From assembly GCF_009649735.1 (NCBI RefSeq), contig NZ_WJNH01000006.1, forward strand, positions 1,469 through 65,468: a DNA stretch of 64,000 bases. Reading direction: 5' to 3'. The stretch comes from Salinibacillus xinjiangensis. GTDB taxonomy: Bacteria > Bacillota > Bacilli > Bacillales > Alkalibacillaceae. Shown piece by piece: positions 18,773 through 27,486 of the stretch. Numbering within the stretch: the first letter of the stretch is position 1; each line of letters opens with the position of its first letter. The notes beneath the pieces were generated by a model. That model saw nothing but the letters and a program-made list of their open reading frames with translations. It did not search any database and was not told where the DNA came from. The position numbers were made by a program, and so were the translations under genes.

Positions 18773-19279
18773 TTAATCAGTAGATATATGTCTTTCTTTT
18801 TCGATGCAATCTTCTATTACCTGGACATCAGTAAATACTTCACTTTCACCAGATAATTCTATAGTGATTCTTACCTCATCAGTTTTTGATTTTTGTAAAA
18901 AAACATCTGAGTTAAAATCACTATATTTCTCTTTGACCTTTTTTCCGATATCTAGTAATAATTCCCTCTGCTGTTTCCAATGAAGAGAAGGAAACATTGA
19001 ACAAACTAGTTCTGTAAAATATTCTACAATTTTTAAAGGAGATGGCTCATCAATATGTAAATTCTTATATTTATTATGTTCATCATCTCCTACTGAAATA
19101 AATACTACTGGTTTGTTTGTGAAGCCGATTATAAAAATAAAGGAAGGCGTAAATTGTACCCAACCCTTAGATTTATCTCCGTGATCAATCCAACTACCAG
19201 ATGTTACAATTTTTGTTATGAATGATTTGCCCTTTATAAACTTTTTAGCATCTTCACTCATTAAGCTTAATACACTCAT
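18773..19279 (-). CDS. Hypothetical protein
   Basis: A 168-residue soluble protein (MSVLSLMSEDAKKFIKGKSF) of no recognised family. The first half is beta-rich (FIFIIGFTNKPVVFISVGDD), the second helical and charged. No signal peptide or membrane segment. Upstream AGGGTTTTAAGAA gives a weak binding site before the ATG at 19279. It stands alone between two gene-poor stretches in the island. Confidence 0.55.
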   Translation of the reverse strand: MSVLSLMSEDAKKFIKGKSFITKIVTSGSWIDHGDKSKGWVQFTPSFIFIIGFTNKPVVFISVGDDEHNKYKNLHIDEPSPLKIVEYFTELVCSMFPSLHWKQQRELLLDIGKKVKEKYSDFNSDVFLQKSKTDEVRITIELSGESEVFTDVQVIEDCIEKERHISTD

Positions 19280-19489
19280 TTCTTAAAACCCTCCGATATG
19301 TTAGTTGTTCTTTCATTTAAATTATAAAATCATAGAAGGCTATAGTCTAAATTCGATAAGGTGGAATTAATTGAGAAAACTTTGTTATTAAAAGTGACTT
19401 AGTACTAGGATATAAATAGATAATAAATTACTGAACACCTCCTTTGATTTGACGATATATATGTACAACATAAAAAGGAGGTTTTTAGT

Positions 19490-19723
19490 GTGTATGTGTT
19501 ATGCGAATGTATTGCATCAGAAGGTAATTATGTCGTTCATAGAAAAACGGGTGAAATTAAATATGCTCGCTCAGTAGATTCTTGTGCGAATGTCTTAATT
19601 GATGAAGTATATTGTGAATGTGGGATGCCAGAATGGGTTTATTGGGATGTAAATGAATATTTTGTCTTAGAAAAGATCGCTGGTGTATATTATAATGGTC
19701 ATTTTGATCAAATAAAGAGTTAA
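19490..19723 (+). CDS. Small hypothetical protein, paralogue of 8350-8571
   Basis: A 77-residue protein (MYVLCECIASEGNYVVHRKT) homologous over its full length to the minus-strand protein at 8350-8571. AAGGAGG eight bases before the GTG is a strong binding site. Shared landmarks are G-[EN]-Y-[IV] near residue 13, T-G-[RE]-I, and EY-[VF]-VLE-[QK]-IA near the end. Unknown family. The two copies lie on opposite strands on either side of the type I restriction locus, which suggests duplication within the island or arrival with two related phages. Confidence 0.65.
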   Translation: MYVLCECIASEGNYVVHRKTGEIKYARSVDSCANVLIDEVYCECGMPEWVYWDVNEYFVLEKIAGVYYNGHFDQIKS

Positions 19724-19980
19724 AATGAAGTCTATCTTTTTGCTTATAAAATCCGATTGCAGCACATAATGAGTATATTAATAAATATAGATTACGTTTT
19801 CCGAACTTGATTGACCCGCTCCTTTTTAAAGAGTTAGGAGCGGGTATATTTTTGCGAAATGTTTAAGGTGGGTTACTTATAATAAATTAAGAAATAAACA
19901 GTAGCATCAGAAGGGTGTAGAAAAAGTTCCCCGCCCGTAGGTGAATTTGTTCATTTTTGGCTATTCTGGTTCATTTGTAA

Positions 19981-20217
19981 TTTAAATATAAAGCACTTAA
20001 ACGATTTTTTCGCTTTTTTGATGCAACTTTAGGAGATAACGGCATTTTTTATTTTGGTGGAATTGATGCAGAAAAGTGCTTATCTAATTGTGAAAGTGAA
20101 GATGAATGTATTGGTGCTAGAAAGTTTCCTAACAGTTTTTCATTTTTTTCAATTGATGAAGTTGCAAACTTTATTGTTTTAAATTATTTTGATGGACAAA
20201 ATGAATATTTGAAATAA
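19981..20217 (+). pseudogene. C-terminal gene fragment
   Basis: A start-less frame of 78 codons after a TAA at 19978, reading FFDATLGDNGIFYFGGIDAE, later KFPNSFSFFSIDEVANFIVL and ending NEYLK. Codon use and residue mix look coding, and a terminator follows at once. The 5' end has been lost. Family not recognised; the FYFGGIDAEKC stretch may help a search. Confidence 0.45.
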
Positions 20218-20227
20218 AGTAGATAGT

Positions 20228-20263
20228 AAAAGGCATTGGATAGATTTGTTCTAATGCCTTTTT
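20228..20263 (+). terminator. Hairpin terminator
   Basis: AAAAGGCATT (20228-20237) pairs with AATGCCTTTT (20252-20261). It directly follows the gene fragment ending at 20217. Confidence 0.6.
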
Positions 20264-20335
20264 ACCTCTTCAATAACTATGGCTGCTCCTTAGACAGAGA
20301 AGCTCATATTTAAACTACTCACTTTATTATCTCTA

Positions 20336-20521
20336 TTACCTTGATTTATTAGATTTTATTACACCAGGCTCAAAATCATCTTTGCACCATCTGACAAATG
20401 TTCCTGCATGACGAAGGTAGGTTTTTTCGGTATTCTTTTCTAGTTCTTTTTCTTTTACCTCTTTCTCATAAGCTTGATAGAGTCCTTCCAATTGCTTTAT
20501 AAACTCCTGAGATGCTTTCAT
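20336..20521 (-). CDS. Small protein resembling an integrase SAM-like domain
   Basis: A 61-residue protein, MKASQEFIKQLEGLYQAYEK, continuing NTEKTYLRHAGTFVRWCKDD. The second part looks like the N-terminal core-binding (SAM-like) domain of XerC/D recombinases, for example the NTKRAYGTDWNQFESWCQ of the recombinase at 17286-18260. No catalytic domain follows. GGGAG nine bases upstream supports the ATG at 20521 rather than the longer frame. It may be a stand-alone regulator or simply a truncated recombinase. Confidence 0.5.
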   Translation of the reverse strand: MKASQEFIKQLEGLYQAYEKEVKEKELEKNTEKTYLRHAGTFVRWCKDDFEPGVIKSNKSR

Positions 20522-21251
20522 GTGATCAACTCCCATAAAGACTGTATTTGTAAGTAATTGAACGGTGTGAGATGGTATAGGGGGGGGTAATAGCACATAT
20601 AAAGTGAGCCACTGCAAGAATGTTTCCACAAAACCCAATCGGATTTATATGGAGAGGCGGGTACGATATCCAGTGGACTGCGAATTTTTTTCCTCCGCAT
20701 GCTTTCGCAATGAAGTCATGCCCGTAGAGGCTCCATGTCTATCCTACGCGTAAATGAAACAATCTTTAGTTTTTGTGTCTACATATTCTTCTATAGCTAG
20801 ATTATGTATTGATTAAAAAGGAAACTGTCTATAAACAAATCACATGCTGCTTCAGCTCTTCTTTCAATTTGTTGTTATAGAATTTATAAGTTCTAACTAC
20901 TATTTTGAGGCTTTGCTAATAAGTGTCATTTACTTATCATGATTATTTTATTAGAAGCAGGGAGATTCAAAGACTCCTCTAGCTAATGCCTTTATAACGA
21001 TACTGGGTGTTAGGCATGTGCATACATACAGACACTTTCTTCATTTAGGCGGATAGGGAACGCGCTGCTATTAAGCTGCGAAAGCAATAGGAAGGCGTTA
21101 GGATGAATTTGGGGACAGGAGCGGGTAATGTGTCGTAACTTAAAAGTTTTGACACTGTTATTTATTCCTATTAAAATTTAGTAAAATCAAGGCATTCAGC
21201 TGTGTCAAAACTTAGGTTCATAAATTGGGCGGGAAAAAGGAGCAAATAAGT
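20522..21251. other. Gene-poor stretch before the resolvase
   Basis: No credible gene. The base composition changes to a GC-richer patch at about 20560-20740 and again at 21020-21130, which hints at inserted pieces. The inverted repeat next to the resolvase is listed separately. Confidence 0.4.
21144..21213. promoter_or_regulatory. Inverted repeat upstream of the resolvase (res or operator)
   Basis: AAGTTTTGACAC (21144-21155) and its exact complement GTGTCAAAACTT (21202-21213) are separated by 46 bp, ending about 40 bp before the resolvase ATG. Serine resolvases bind inverted 12-bp half-sites in a res region that also overlaps their own promoter, so this is a good candidate for such a site. 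Confidence 0.5.
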
Positions 21252-21833
21252 ATGAAGTATGGTTTTGCTAGGGTTTCAACTAAAGGACAGGCTACAAGTG
21301 GAAATTCTCTCGAGGATCAAGTGGAGAAATTAAAGGATGCAGGATGTGAAGTTGTTTATCAAGAGGCGTTCACCGGTACTAAAAGAAATAGACCACAATT
21401 TAATGCTGTTCTTTCTAAACTGAAAAATGGTGACACACTTGTGGTGACTAAATTAGATCGCTTTGCACGTTCCACTGTTGATGGTATTCAAACAATACAA
21501 GAGCTTTTCGATAAAGGAGTTAAAGTTCACATTCTAAATATGGGACTGGTTGAGGACACACCGACAGGACGGCTGATTTTCAACATTATGAGTTCATTTG
21601 CAGAGTTTGAGAGAGATATGATTGTTGAACGTACCCAAGAGGGAAAAAGTATTGCTAAACAACAATCGGACTTTAGAGAAGGAAGACCGAATAAGTTCAA
21701 TAAAAAGCAAATAGAACACGCTTTAGTACTACTCAACAATAATTCGTACAAGCAAGTAGAGCAGCTTACTGGCATTAGTAAAAGTACGCTAATAAGAGCC
21801 AAAAGAAAGCAGGAAACAAAGGCATTAAAGTAG
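21252..21833 (+). CDS. Serine resolvase/invertase
   Basis: A 193-residue small serine recombinase. The N-terminal catalytic domain begins [13 protein letters not shown], with the nucleophile serine in ARVST. Then come the conserved [31 protein letters not shown] helix and a C-terminal helix-turn-helix ([20 protein letters not shown]). It acts on res or inversion sites, as in Tn3-type and plasmid resolvases. I start at the ATG at 21252, which has AAAGGAG eight bases upstream, and not at the longer frame. A 12-bp inverted repeat upstream is a candidate site. No transposase partner is seen next to it. Confidence 0.92.
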   Translation: MKYGFARVSTKGQATSGNSLEDQVEKLKDAGCEVVYQEAFTGTKRNRPQFNAVLSKLKNGDTLVVTKLDRFARSTVDGIQTIQELFDKGVKVHILNMGLVEDTPTGRLIFNIMSSFAEFERDMIVERTQEGKSIAKQQSDFREGRPNKFNKKQIEHALVLLNNNSYKQVEQLTGISKSTLIRAKRKQETKALK

Positions 21834-22168
21834 CAGTAATGTGGATGCATATAATTAACCATTGTTTGGAAATACTGATTTGCAATTCACCCAATTAATT
21901 CACCCAATTATAAAATAGAATATTAAGTACAAGAAGTGCAGTGGCTTTTTAGCCAACAAGGAGCAGCTCCATCTCATCCGATGGAGCTCTTTTTATGTTA
22001 GCTAAAAATATTGTTTATTTGGCATTTAATTGCTGAATACAGCTGATCTCATGGGCCGATATTAGATGTATACGTTTAGTTAGTAATCATGAATTTAGAT
22101 CAAGGAAATATATCACTTGTGTCACGTCAAAACACTTTTGATACAGACTACTTGTTTATTTAAACACT
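21834..22168. other. Intergenic stretch with terminator
   Basis: It contains a short direct repeat (AATTCACCCAATTA at 21885-21912, twice in a row) and the terminator at 21965. No gene. Confidence 0.5.
21964..21994 (+). terminator. Rho-independent terminator
   Basis: AGCTCCATC and GATGGAGCT form a nine-bp stem with a six-base loop, followed by CTTTTT. It ends the resolvase transcript. Confidence 0.75.
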
Positions 22169-22711
22169 TTAAAGTCCTCTTCTTAACAATTCTTGCGTTA
22201 CCTTCGAGATAACTTTTTCTATTGTATCACTTTTTGTTGGATTAGTTTTCGCAAAAGCTATATCCTTAGACAATTCTTCATTGAAAATTGACGTTTCCTG
22301 ATATTTATTTTTACCGTTATGATAGGAAATGGTAACCCTTGTCCTCCCATTTCTCTCCTCATCTTCATTCCTTTTACCGAAAGCATCCAAATAAGTAACA
22401 GTTGAGATAGATTGACCGGGTGCAATAAAGGTATTACTTATATTTTCATACGTGTCATTACCTCTCCAGTTCTTATAATTTGGGCTGAATTCTAAAGAGT
22501 CAATAACAGCACCTGTCTTTCCAAAGTTTTTAATAATTATGTACTCTTGTACTGTACTCAACACCTGAATGTAATCTCTGTAAACAACAATATAAGGTCT
22601 ATTTGCTTGTTCAATTGAACGTTGAGTTTGTTTTAGTGATAGAACTGATATTACTACAGCAATGATTGACACCGCTATTCCAATGAGATCTGATATATTC
22701 ATTACAATCAC
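22169..22711 (-). CDS. Membrane-anchored hypothetical protein
   Basis: A 180-residue protein with one N-terminal membrane segment (MNISDLIGIAVSIIAVVISV, about 4-25) followed by a soluble domain (RPYIVVYRDYIQVLSTVQEY; DSLEFSPNYKNW; RVTISYHNGKNKY) that looks like a beta-sandwich. Many mobile elements of Bacillales carry such proteins with a short anchor, charged linker (KQTQRSIEQANRP) and beta domain, but I know no function. The end is helical. It is isolated, with a binding site too weak to decide between the first two methionines. Confidence 0.55.
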   Translation of the reverse strand: MIVMNISDLIGIAVSIIAVVISVLSLKQTQRSIEQANRPYIVVYRDYIQVLSTVQEYIIIKNFGKTGAVIDSLEFSPNYKNWRGNDTYENISNTFIAPGQSISTVTYLDAFGKRNEDEERNGRTRVTISYHNGKNKYQETSIFNEELSKDIAFAKTNPTKSDTIEKVISKVTQELLRRGL

Positions 22712-23221
22712 CGTCCTGCTATTTTATTTATACAACCGGTGCGACCCTCCCAGTTTCACGCTTGATACTACTTATAGAACTATTCTAATCTATCAAAAAG
22801 CTTAATTCCATAATCTGGCCCAACTGCTTCTTTTTATATTACTCAAGAATTCCCATTCCCTGCTGTATTTTTATGCTTAGGCATCATTATAATCCTGTTG
22901 TAAGGGTAAATCATCCCCTCTTTTATTCAGCCTCTATTAATTTAAAATGGTTTAAAACAAATTGGTGTTGTAAAAAATAGTTATTAAACACTTATGTAAC
23001 AGGTGATGGGATACATATAATTTAATCAACACTTATTTAACAACTACAGAGAAAGATGAATCTCTATAACTAAAATGTATCAAGGCGGGATAAAATTGGG
23101 ATTTTACACAGTTGCATACGATTAGAGCGAGAGAGAGGTTCATGTTTACTTGGAGTATCAGCATACGCATTATAAATAATGCCCCGTGTCCATGGATACT
23201 GAGTACGTCCAAGCTGTCTGA
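22712..23221. other. Gene-free stretch
   Basis: No gene is supported. Two similar blocks (AAACACTTATGTAAC near 22985 and CAACACTTATTTAAC near 23028) form a short direct repeat. A further ATTTTACACA string lies at 23101-23110, matching the integrase-arm-like motif seen beside the attachment sites. Confidence 0.4.
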
Positions 23222-23422
23222 TTAAATCTTATCTGCTATCCAATTATTGCACCATTTACAATAGACGGCTTTTCCTGTTGTATTCTTTTTGCAATAAGGA
23301 CATTTAACAAGGGATAGCTCTCCAGTTGCTTTATATGTTCTACTTGCACAAATAGAACAATAAACTGTATCTTCTTCATCATGTAAAAAATCCCTTCTTT
23401 TACACGAAGCGCATTTTAACAT
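23222..23422 (-). CDS. Small double zinc-ribbon protein
   Basis: A 66-residue protein with two CxxC pairs and then two more: CASC and CSIC, then CPYC and CKWC. This is the pattern of two small zinc ribbons and suggests nucleic-acid or protein binding. I prefer the methionine of MLKCASCKRR (23422), with GGAGGA shortly before it (in AGGAGATTAGT on the coding strand), over a start five codons upstream. No partner gene is evident. Confidence 0.55.
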   Translation of the reverse strand: MLKCASCKRRDFLHDEEDTVYCSICASRTYKATGELSLVKCPYCKKNTTGKAVYCKWCNNWIADKI

Positions 23423-23437
23423 ACTAATCTCCTCCAA

Positions 23438-23814
23438 AATCTATTAGTTGAGTGATTTCCAAGCAAAAGGTAATTTACCACCATGAAACTTCTTCAATTC
23501 GGGAAGGACCTCCTCGCAGATAGACCATTCTAATTGTTCTCGGCTTTATAAAATGCAAGAAAACTATAAATTTCTTTATTTCATTTTATAGCTTCTGGAT
23601 TGCTCTCATCTAAGGAATTTTTTTATTATGACGAATTGTTGTGGAAAATGCTTTTAAAGTTGTTTTATATGGTAAAATTATACTGTTCTAGTAATGAATA
23701 ATAAAGAAGGTAGAAGTTACTCTTCTTTTGATTATCTTAACAGTAGTAAGGTCCATCTATGTTGATATGCCGTGTATAATAAACAATATTTAACTACGAT
23801 AGGAGAGTCCTAAA
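23438..23814. other. Mostly gene-free, with a short relic
   Basis: The minus strand at 23446-23530 reads EQLEWSICEEVLPELKKFHG then KLPFAWKSLN before a stop. This looks like the tail of a lost gene. The rest is AT-rich and leads to the lipoprotein gene at 23815. Confidence 0.35.
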
Positions 23815-24822
23815 ATGAAAAAGATAATGACCTATGTAATCCTGCTTTTAACGACGACCATCTTTATGATTGGTTGTACCACCTTAGAAGATGCCTCCGT
23901 TACAAAGGGAGAAACAGAACCACAAGAAGTTACAGATAATTCAACTAAGGATAAAGATACAGACGGAGAAACAGATTCACAAGAAGGAACGTCATCTCAT
24001 GCAAATAATGATAGCAAGAAGGAGGAAGATACCACTACGGTTGTTGATGAACCAGTAGTAGAGGAAACATCAACAGAAACAAAAGGTGACCTGTTTTCAG
24101 GATACGAACTAATAGAGGTTGATGGTGGTGATCTAAGTGGAGATCGAGAATCGAGAGTTGTAGTTGATATAGGATATGGTGACAGGGAGTACTGGGCGTT
24201 CACAAATGAGTATGGTCAGTTAGTGAGAGTCGTTGCTGAAGAAATTATTCTACAAGATGATAGTACAGAACCAGTCCTATCAAGTGGTAGATACTTCTCT
24301 GACGAGGCTAAAGTTCCAGGTGTCGAAAGTGATGTATTAGATGAGGGGCATGTTATTGCTGACTCTTTAGGAGGAGTATCAAATGCTTATAACATAACAC
24401 CTCAAGAAAGTACACTTAACCGACATGGTGACCAAGCCTATATGGAGGATGCTATACGTAAAGCAGGTGGTGCTACTAATTTTGAAGCAGTCATCTCTTA
24501 CTCAAATACGGAAACACAAATACCTTCAAAGTATCAGTATTCCTACACTATAAACGGTAATGAAGTTGTAGATACGTTCGATAATGTAAATCCCGATGAA
24601 GTTAATGAGTCTTTAGGTTTAACCGATAAAAACGAATTTTCTAGTTCAGGGGACTCTAGTTCTGATGAAAAAGGAGATATTTCAAGCGTGGATACTAATG
24701 GTAATGGACAAGTAACTATTAAGGAAGCAGAAAATGCAGGTTTCAGTATGCCGATAAGGAACGACCATTGGTTATACCCTTATATGCGTGATGCTGATGG
24801 TGATGGTATGGTAGGTGAGTAA
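23815..24822 (+). CDS. Secreted lipoprotein nuclease with calcium-binding tail
   Basis: A 335-residue lipoprotein: signal peptide with lipobox FMIGC (C21), an acidic low-complexity linker (about 25-90) and a DNA/RNA non-specific endonuclease domain (about 95-245). The catalytic signature is DEGHVIADSLGG (176-187) and the metal-binding region SNAYNITPQESTLNR. The C-terminus has an EF-hand-like loop DTNGNGQVTIKE and an Excalibur-like DADGDGMVGE, both calcium motifs. The enzyme would be tethered outside the membrane and degrade extracellular or incoming DNA. AGGAGAG precedes the ATG. It may take part in nutrient scavenging, exclusion of DNA, or competition; no immunity gene is recognised nearby. 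Confidence 0.8.
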   Translation: MKKIMTYVILLLTTTIFMIGCTTLEDASVTKGETEPQEVTDNSTKDKDTDGETDSQEGTSSHANNDSKKEEDTTTVVDEPVVEETSTETKGDLFSGYELIEVDGGDLSGDRESRVVVDIGYGDREYWAFTNEYGQLVRVVAEEIILQDDSTEPVLSSGRYFSDEAKVPGVESDVLDEGHVIADSLGGVSNAYNITPQESTLNRHGDQAYMEDAIRKAGGATNFEAVISYSNTETQIPSKYQYSYTINGNEVVDTFDNVNPDEVNESLGLTDKNEFSSSGDSSSDEKGDISSVDTNGNGQVTIKEAENAGFSMPIRNDHWLYPYMRDADGDGMVGE

Positions 24823-25099
24823 GCCTCTAGAACTTCCTCTTTGAGGAACAAAGAATTAATCGTTACATTATAATAAAGAGTTGGGGTATCGGGAATCTGA
24901 GAAAAAGAATTTTGCGGACTCAAATATAGGCCCTGCCAATATTATTTCAGGTATTGATCTTAGAGACTTTATGCGTAATTATTATGCCGATACTCACTAA
25001 GTTTTTTTATAGGATAGAGATTCGAATTTCATTTTGATGAGTTAGTAATGATTAAGGAAAAAGCTGTTGTTTTTACTAACAAACAGTGGTGGGAATGAG
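24823..25099 (+). other. Intergenic with gene relic
   Basis: A start-less plus-strand run at about 24877-25002 reads KELGYRESEKKNFADSNIGP then ANIISGIDLRDFMRNYYADT and stops. It looks like the last 40 codons of a vanished gene. No other feature. Confidence 0.3.
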
Positions 25100-25336
25100 A
25101 TGATGACCATGCAATGGAAAAGACCTCCACATGGAGGAAAATACAAACTGGTTGCTACTAGGAAATATAAAAACGACATAGGACTTATTGTACTGTGTCC
25201 GGATCGGCGAGAATATAGTTGGAGAAATGTGGCCCAACTACATAATCATGAACTAAGAGAATACTTGCTATCTTTGCAGAAAGGCATTGAGGTTGGCTGG
25301 CATGAGGAGGAATTACTGGATAAAGAGTTAGAATAA
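25100..25336 (+). CDS. Small hypothetical protein
   Basis: About 78 residues, MMTMQWKRPPHGGKYKLVAT, continuing YKNDIGLIVLCPDRREYSWR and ending in an acidic helix. GTGGGAATG upstream offers a modest binding site for the ATG at 25100; the open frame extends upstream to 25067. No family recognised. It is flanked by non-coding DNA on both sides. Confidence 0.4.
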   Translation: MMTMQWKRPPHGGKYKLVATRKYKNDIGLIVLCPDRREYSWRNVAQLHNHELREYLLSLQKGIEVGWHEEELLDKELE

Positions 25337-25699
25337 AAACCCATTCTGCTTAAGATAATGGGTTCGGTCTTAGAGTGAAATGTTACAAACAGAAGGTAAA
25401 CACGCAATGGATTTAACATAAGAAATAACAAATATAATCACAATATAATTAGCACTGAATATCGCTCGTAAGCTCAACATAGGGAATGCTAATAGAATGA
25501 TATTTGCTAAGGAACATGTAATGAAAACAAAGACATATGGCGATAATGATTACGGCCAAGGAAATTTGCCACCATGAATCATTAAATCCTATTCCTGAGT
25601 AGGAGATTTGTCTAAATAAAATCCATTTGAGATGTGTTATAATAAATTTATAAGCATTTACTTTTTCTGATCATAATCTATAGAAAGGAGAGGGTGTTT
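25337..25699. other. Gene-free stretch
   Basis: AT-rich, no gene. A CCAAGGAAATTTGCCACCATGAA block (about 25557-25578) resembles the minus-strand relic region at 23470, which may reflect related mobile DNA. Confidence 0.35.
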
Positions 25700-26131
25700 A
25701 TGACTATGAGACAATTTGCTGATCATGTTATAGCAGTGTCTAACACTAACGCAAGTGGAATATCAAACTTAGAGTTGCAAAAAGTGATGTATTTTGCGTT
25801 GGGTGAGTATATTAAAGAGCATGGTTTAAATGATACTGTTTTTGAAATATACACAGAACCATTTCAAGCTTGGCCGTATGGACCTGTAATAAAGACAGAA
25901 TATTTCAGACATAAAAAATATGGAAGATATTCCATACGAGATGATGGTGAGTATAATCCAGCTTACTCCGAATTTGATGAGTTAATTAGAAAAAATCTGC
26001 GAAAATCAGTTAGCCAATTAGTCGAAGAAAGTCATAATCATGCTACATGGCTTAATAATAAACAATCGATATTACAAAATATTCCAGTGAGATATACTTT
26101 AGAGGATTTAAACCGTGACTTTACTGACTGA
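25700..26131 (+). CDS. Panacea-domain (DUF4065) antitoxin
   Basis: A 143-residue Panacea protein, formerly DUF4065 or SocA-like. It has the family landmarks ISNLELQKVMYFALGEYIKE (about 20-39), FQAWPYGPVIKTEYFRH and a C-terminal helix with HATWLNN. Panacea proteins are antitoxins that neutralise many unrelated toxins and are usually encoded beside their partner. AAAGGAG eight bases upstream supports the ATG at 25700. The downstream gene at 26115 starts inside this gene, a 17-base overlap, which fits a toxin-antitoxin pair. The family is confident; the pairing is inferred from overlap. Confidence 0.8.
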   Translation: MTMRQFADHVIAVSNTNASGISNLELQKVMYFALGEYIKEHGLNDTVFEIYTEPFQAWPYGPVIKTEYFRHKKYGRYSIRDDGEYNPAYSEFDELIRKNLRKSVSQLVEESHNHATWLNNKQSILQNIPVRYTLEDLNRDFTD

Positions 26132-27026
26132 TACAAGGAAAAAACAGGGCCAAGCGTTAATTGAGATATTGAACATGGTGCAAGGATCCACTGAATCATC
26201 AGTTGATGAAACAACTGTTGATGAAATTGTTTTACAACTTCATGCATTTCTCATTGAAAATGATTTTAACACCTTACCATATGCCGCGATCTCACAGTTT
26301 GTTTTCACAAACGAAAACCCAGACTTTTCTTATTTTATTGAAATGCTCGAAGCAAAATTTTCCCTTTTATTAGAAGAGAAGGATGAAACTTATTATAAAT
26401 GTTTAAAGTTATTGGAACATCTAGAATTAGCTCAACAACAAAAAGATTCCTTATTTTATAAGCAAGAACAAGAAATTGAAGAATTAAGAAACTTAAAAGA
26501 ATCATTTAAAACTCAAAAAAAAGAGCTAGAGAAACAAATGACTAGAATTAGAAGTTTGCAAGAAACTACTGATAATATGCCTAATAATTTTATAAGTATT
26601 TTAGGTATATTTGCCGCTATATTAATGGGAGCCTTTGGAGCTTTACAAGGTTTCACTAGTCTTTTTGATAACTCTACAGATCTACCGATGGGTAAACTTT
26701 TAATAATTAGCTCTATAGGTGCCTCGTCAGTTGTATTAATACTCTTTCTTTTGCTTAACGCTATAGCAAAACTTACAGGAAAAGATCTATCAAATACAAA
26801 AAATGATGGTGACCCATTGATAAAGAGGCATCCAACCCTGGTAGTTGTTTATGGGATTCTTGTTTTTATCGCACTTGTTGGAAGTGCGTTAGAGTTATGT
26901 AATATTCAAGTTAATTTTTCGTGGAGTGGCTTATGGTGGGTATTCCCACTTGGCTGGATAGTCTACTTTATAGTGGCGTTTAAGAAGAATGATTTGCTTT
27001 TTTTTATTAAAAGATCTCGTTCGTAA
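26115..27026 (+). CDS. Membrane protein, likely partner toxin of the Panacea antitoxin
   Basis: A 303-residue protein with a soluble helical N-terminal part (1-100), a coiled coil (about 105-155, QQQKDSLFYKQEQEIEELRN) and four predicted membrane segments. The segments are FISILGIFAAILMGAFGALQ, LLIISSIGASSVVLILFLLL, TLVVVYGILVFIALVGSALE and LWWVFPLGWIVYFIVAF. It starts at GTG inside the Panacea gene with AGAGG upstream. Some Panacea partners are membrane-active toxins, so I infer that this protein permeabilises or otherwise disturbs the membrane when free of its antitoxin. The family of the membrane part is not recognised. A terminator follows directly. Confidence 0.6.
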   Translation: MTLLTDTRKKQGQALIEILNMVQGSTESSVDETTVDEIVLQLHAFLIENDFNTLPYAAISQFVFTNENPDFSYFIEMLEAKFSLLLEEKDETYYKCLKLLEHLELAQQQKDSLFYKQEQEIEELRNLKESFKTQKKELEKQMTRIRSLQETTDNMPNNFISILGIFAAILMGAFGALQGFTSLFDNSTDLPMGKLLIISSIGASSVVLILFLLLNAIAKLTGKDLSNTKNDGDPLIKRHPTLVVVYGILVFIALVGSALELCNIQVNFSWSGLWWVFPLGWIVYFIVAFKKNDLLFFIKRSRS

Positions 27027-27056
27027 ATAATCTCACTTAATAGTGGGATTATTTTT
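27026..27056 (+). terminator. Rho-independent terminator
   Basis: AATAATCTCAC pairs with GTGGGATTATT (one wobble) and is followed by a run of T. It closes the Panacea operon. Confidence 0.75.
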
Positions 27057-27474
27057 TGTTTCTTTGAGACCAATAAAAAATTTATTACATAATTGCTAGT
27101 GATTTTTAGGGGTGTTTCATTGGCTACGAATAAAGTAGATTGTAAAGGTGCATGAATTAATAGCGTTACAAAATTAATGAATCAAATGAAAATGAAATTA
27201 CAAAAATTCATTTGCTGTGCAGTAAATATACTGTTTAATAGTTAATGAAATACTCAATCGGGCATGAAGACCATAAGCGTAATTCTTCAGTAATAAATAA
27301 GAGGAATTAGGCTCTTTAATTTTAAAATTACTTTTTTTGGTGGACGCATTGACATCAAGTGGTAAATTCCGTGGCAACCGCTGGTAAAAAACATGGCAGA
27401 GACGGAATTTTTGTGACTGTAATCAAATAAAATAAATTAATTGCTATCACAGTATAAAAGTCACCTAAATAGAG
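27057..27474. other. Degenerate stretch
   Basis: Short coding relics only: one reads MATNKVDCKGA and stops; another at about 27371-27428 reads VATAGKKHGRDGIFVTVIK and stops. Both look like pieces of phage or plasmid genes. No intact gene. Confidence 0.35.
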
Positions 27475-27480
27475 TATAAT
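27475..27480 (+). promoter_or_regulatory. TATAAT -10 element of a candidate small RNA
   Basis: A perfect TATAAT lies seven bases before the inferred start of a short transcript that ends in a 17-bp terminator stem. The -35 region is poor. Confidence 0.35.
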
Positions 27481-27486
27481 AGTTAT

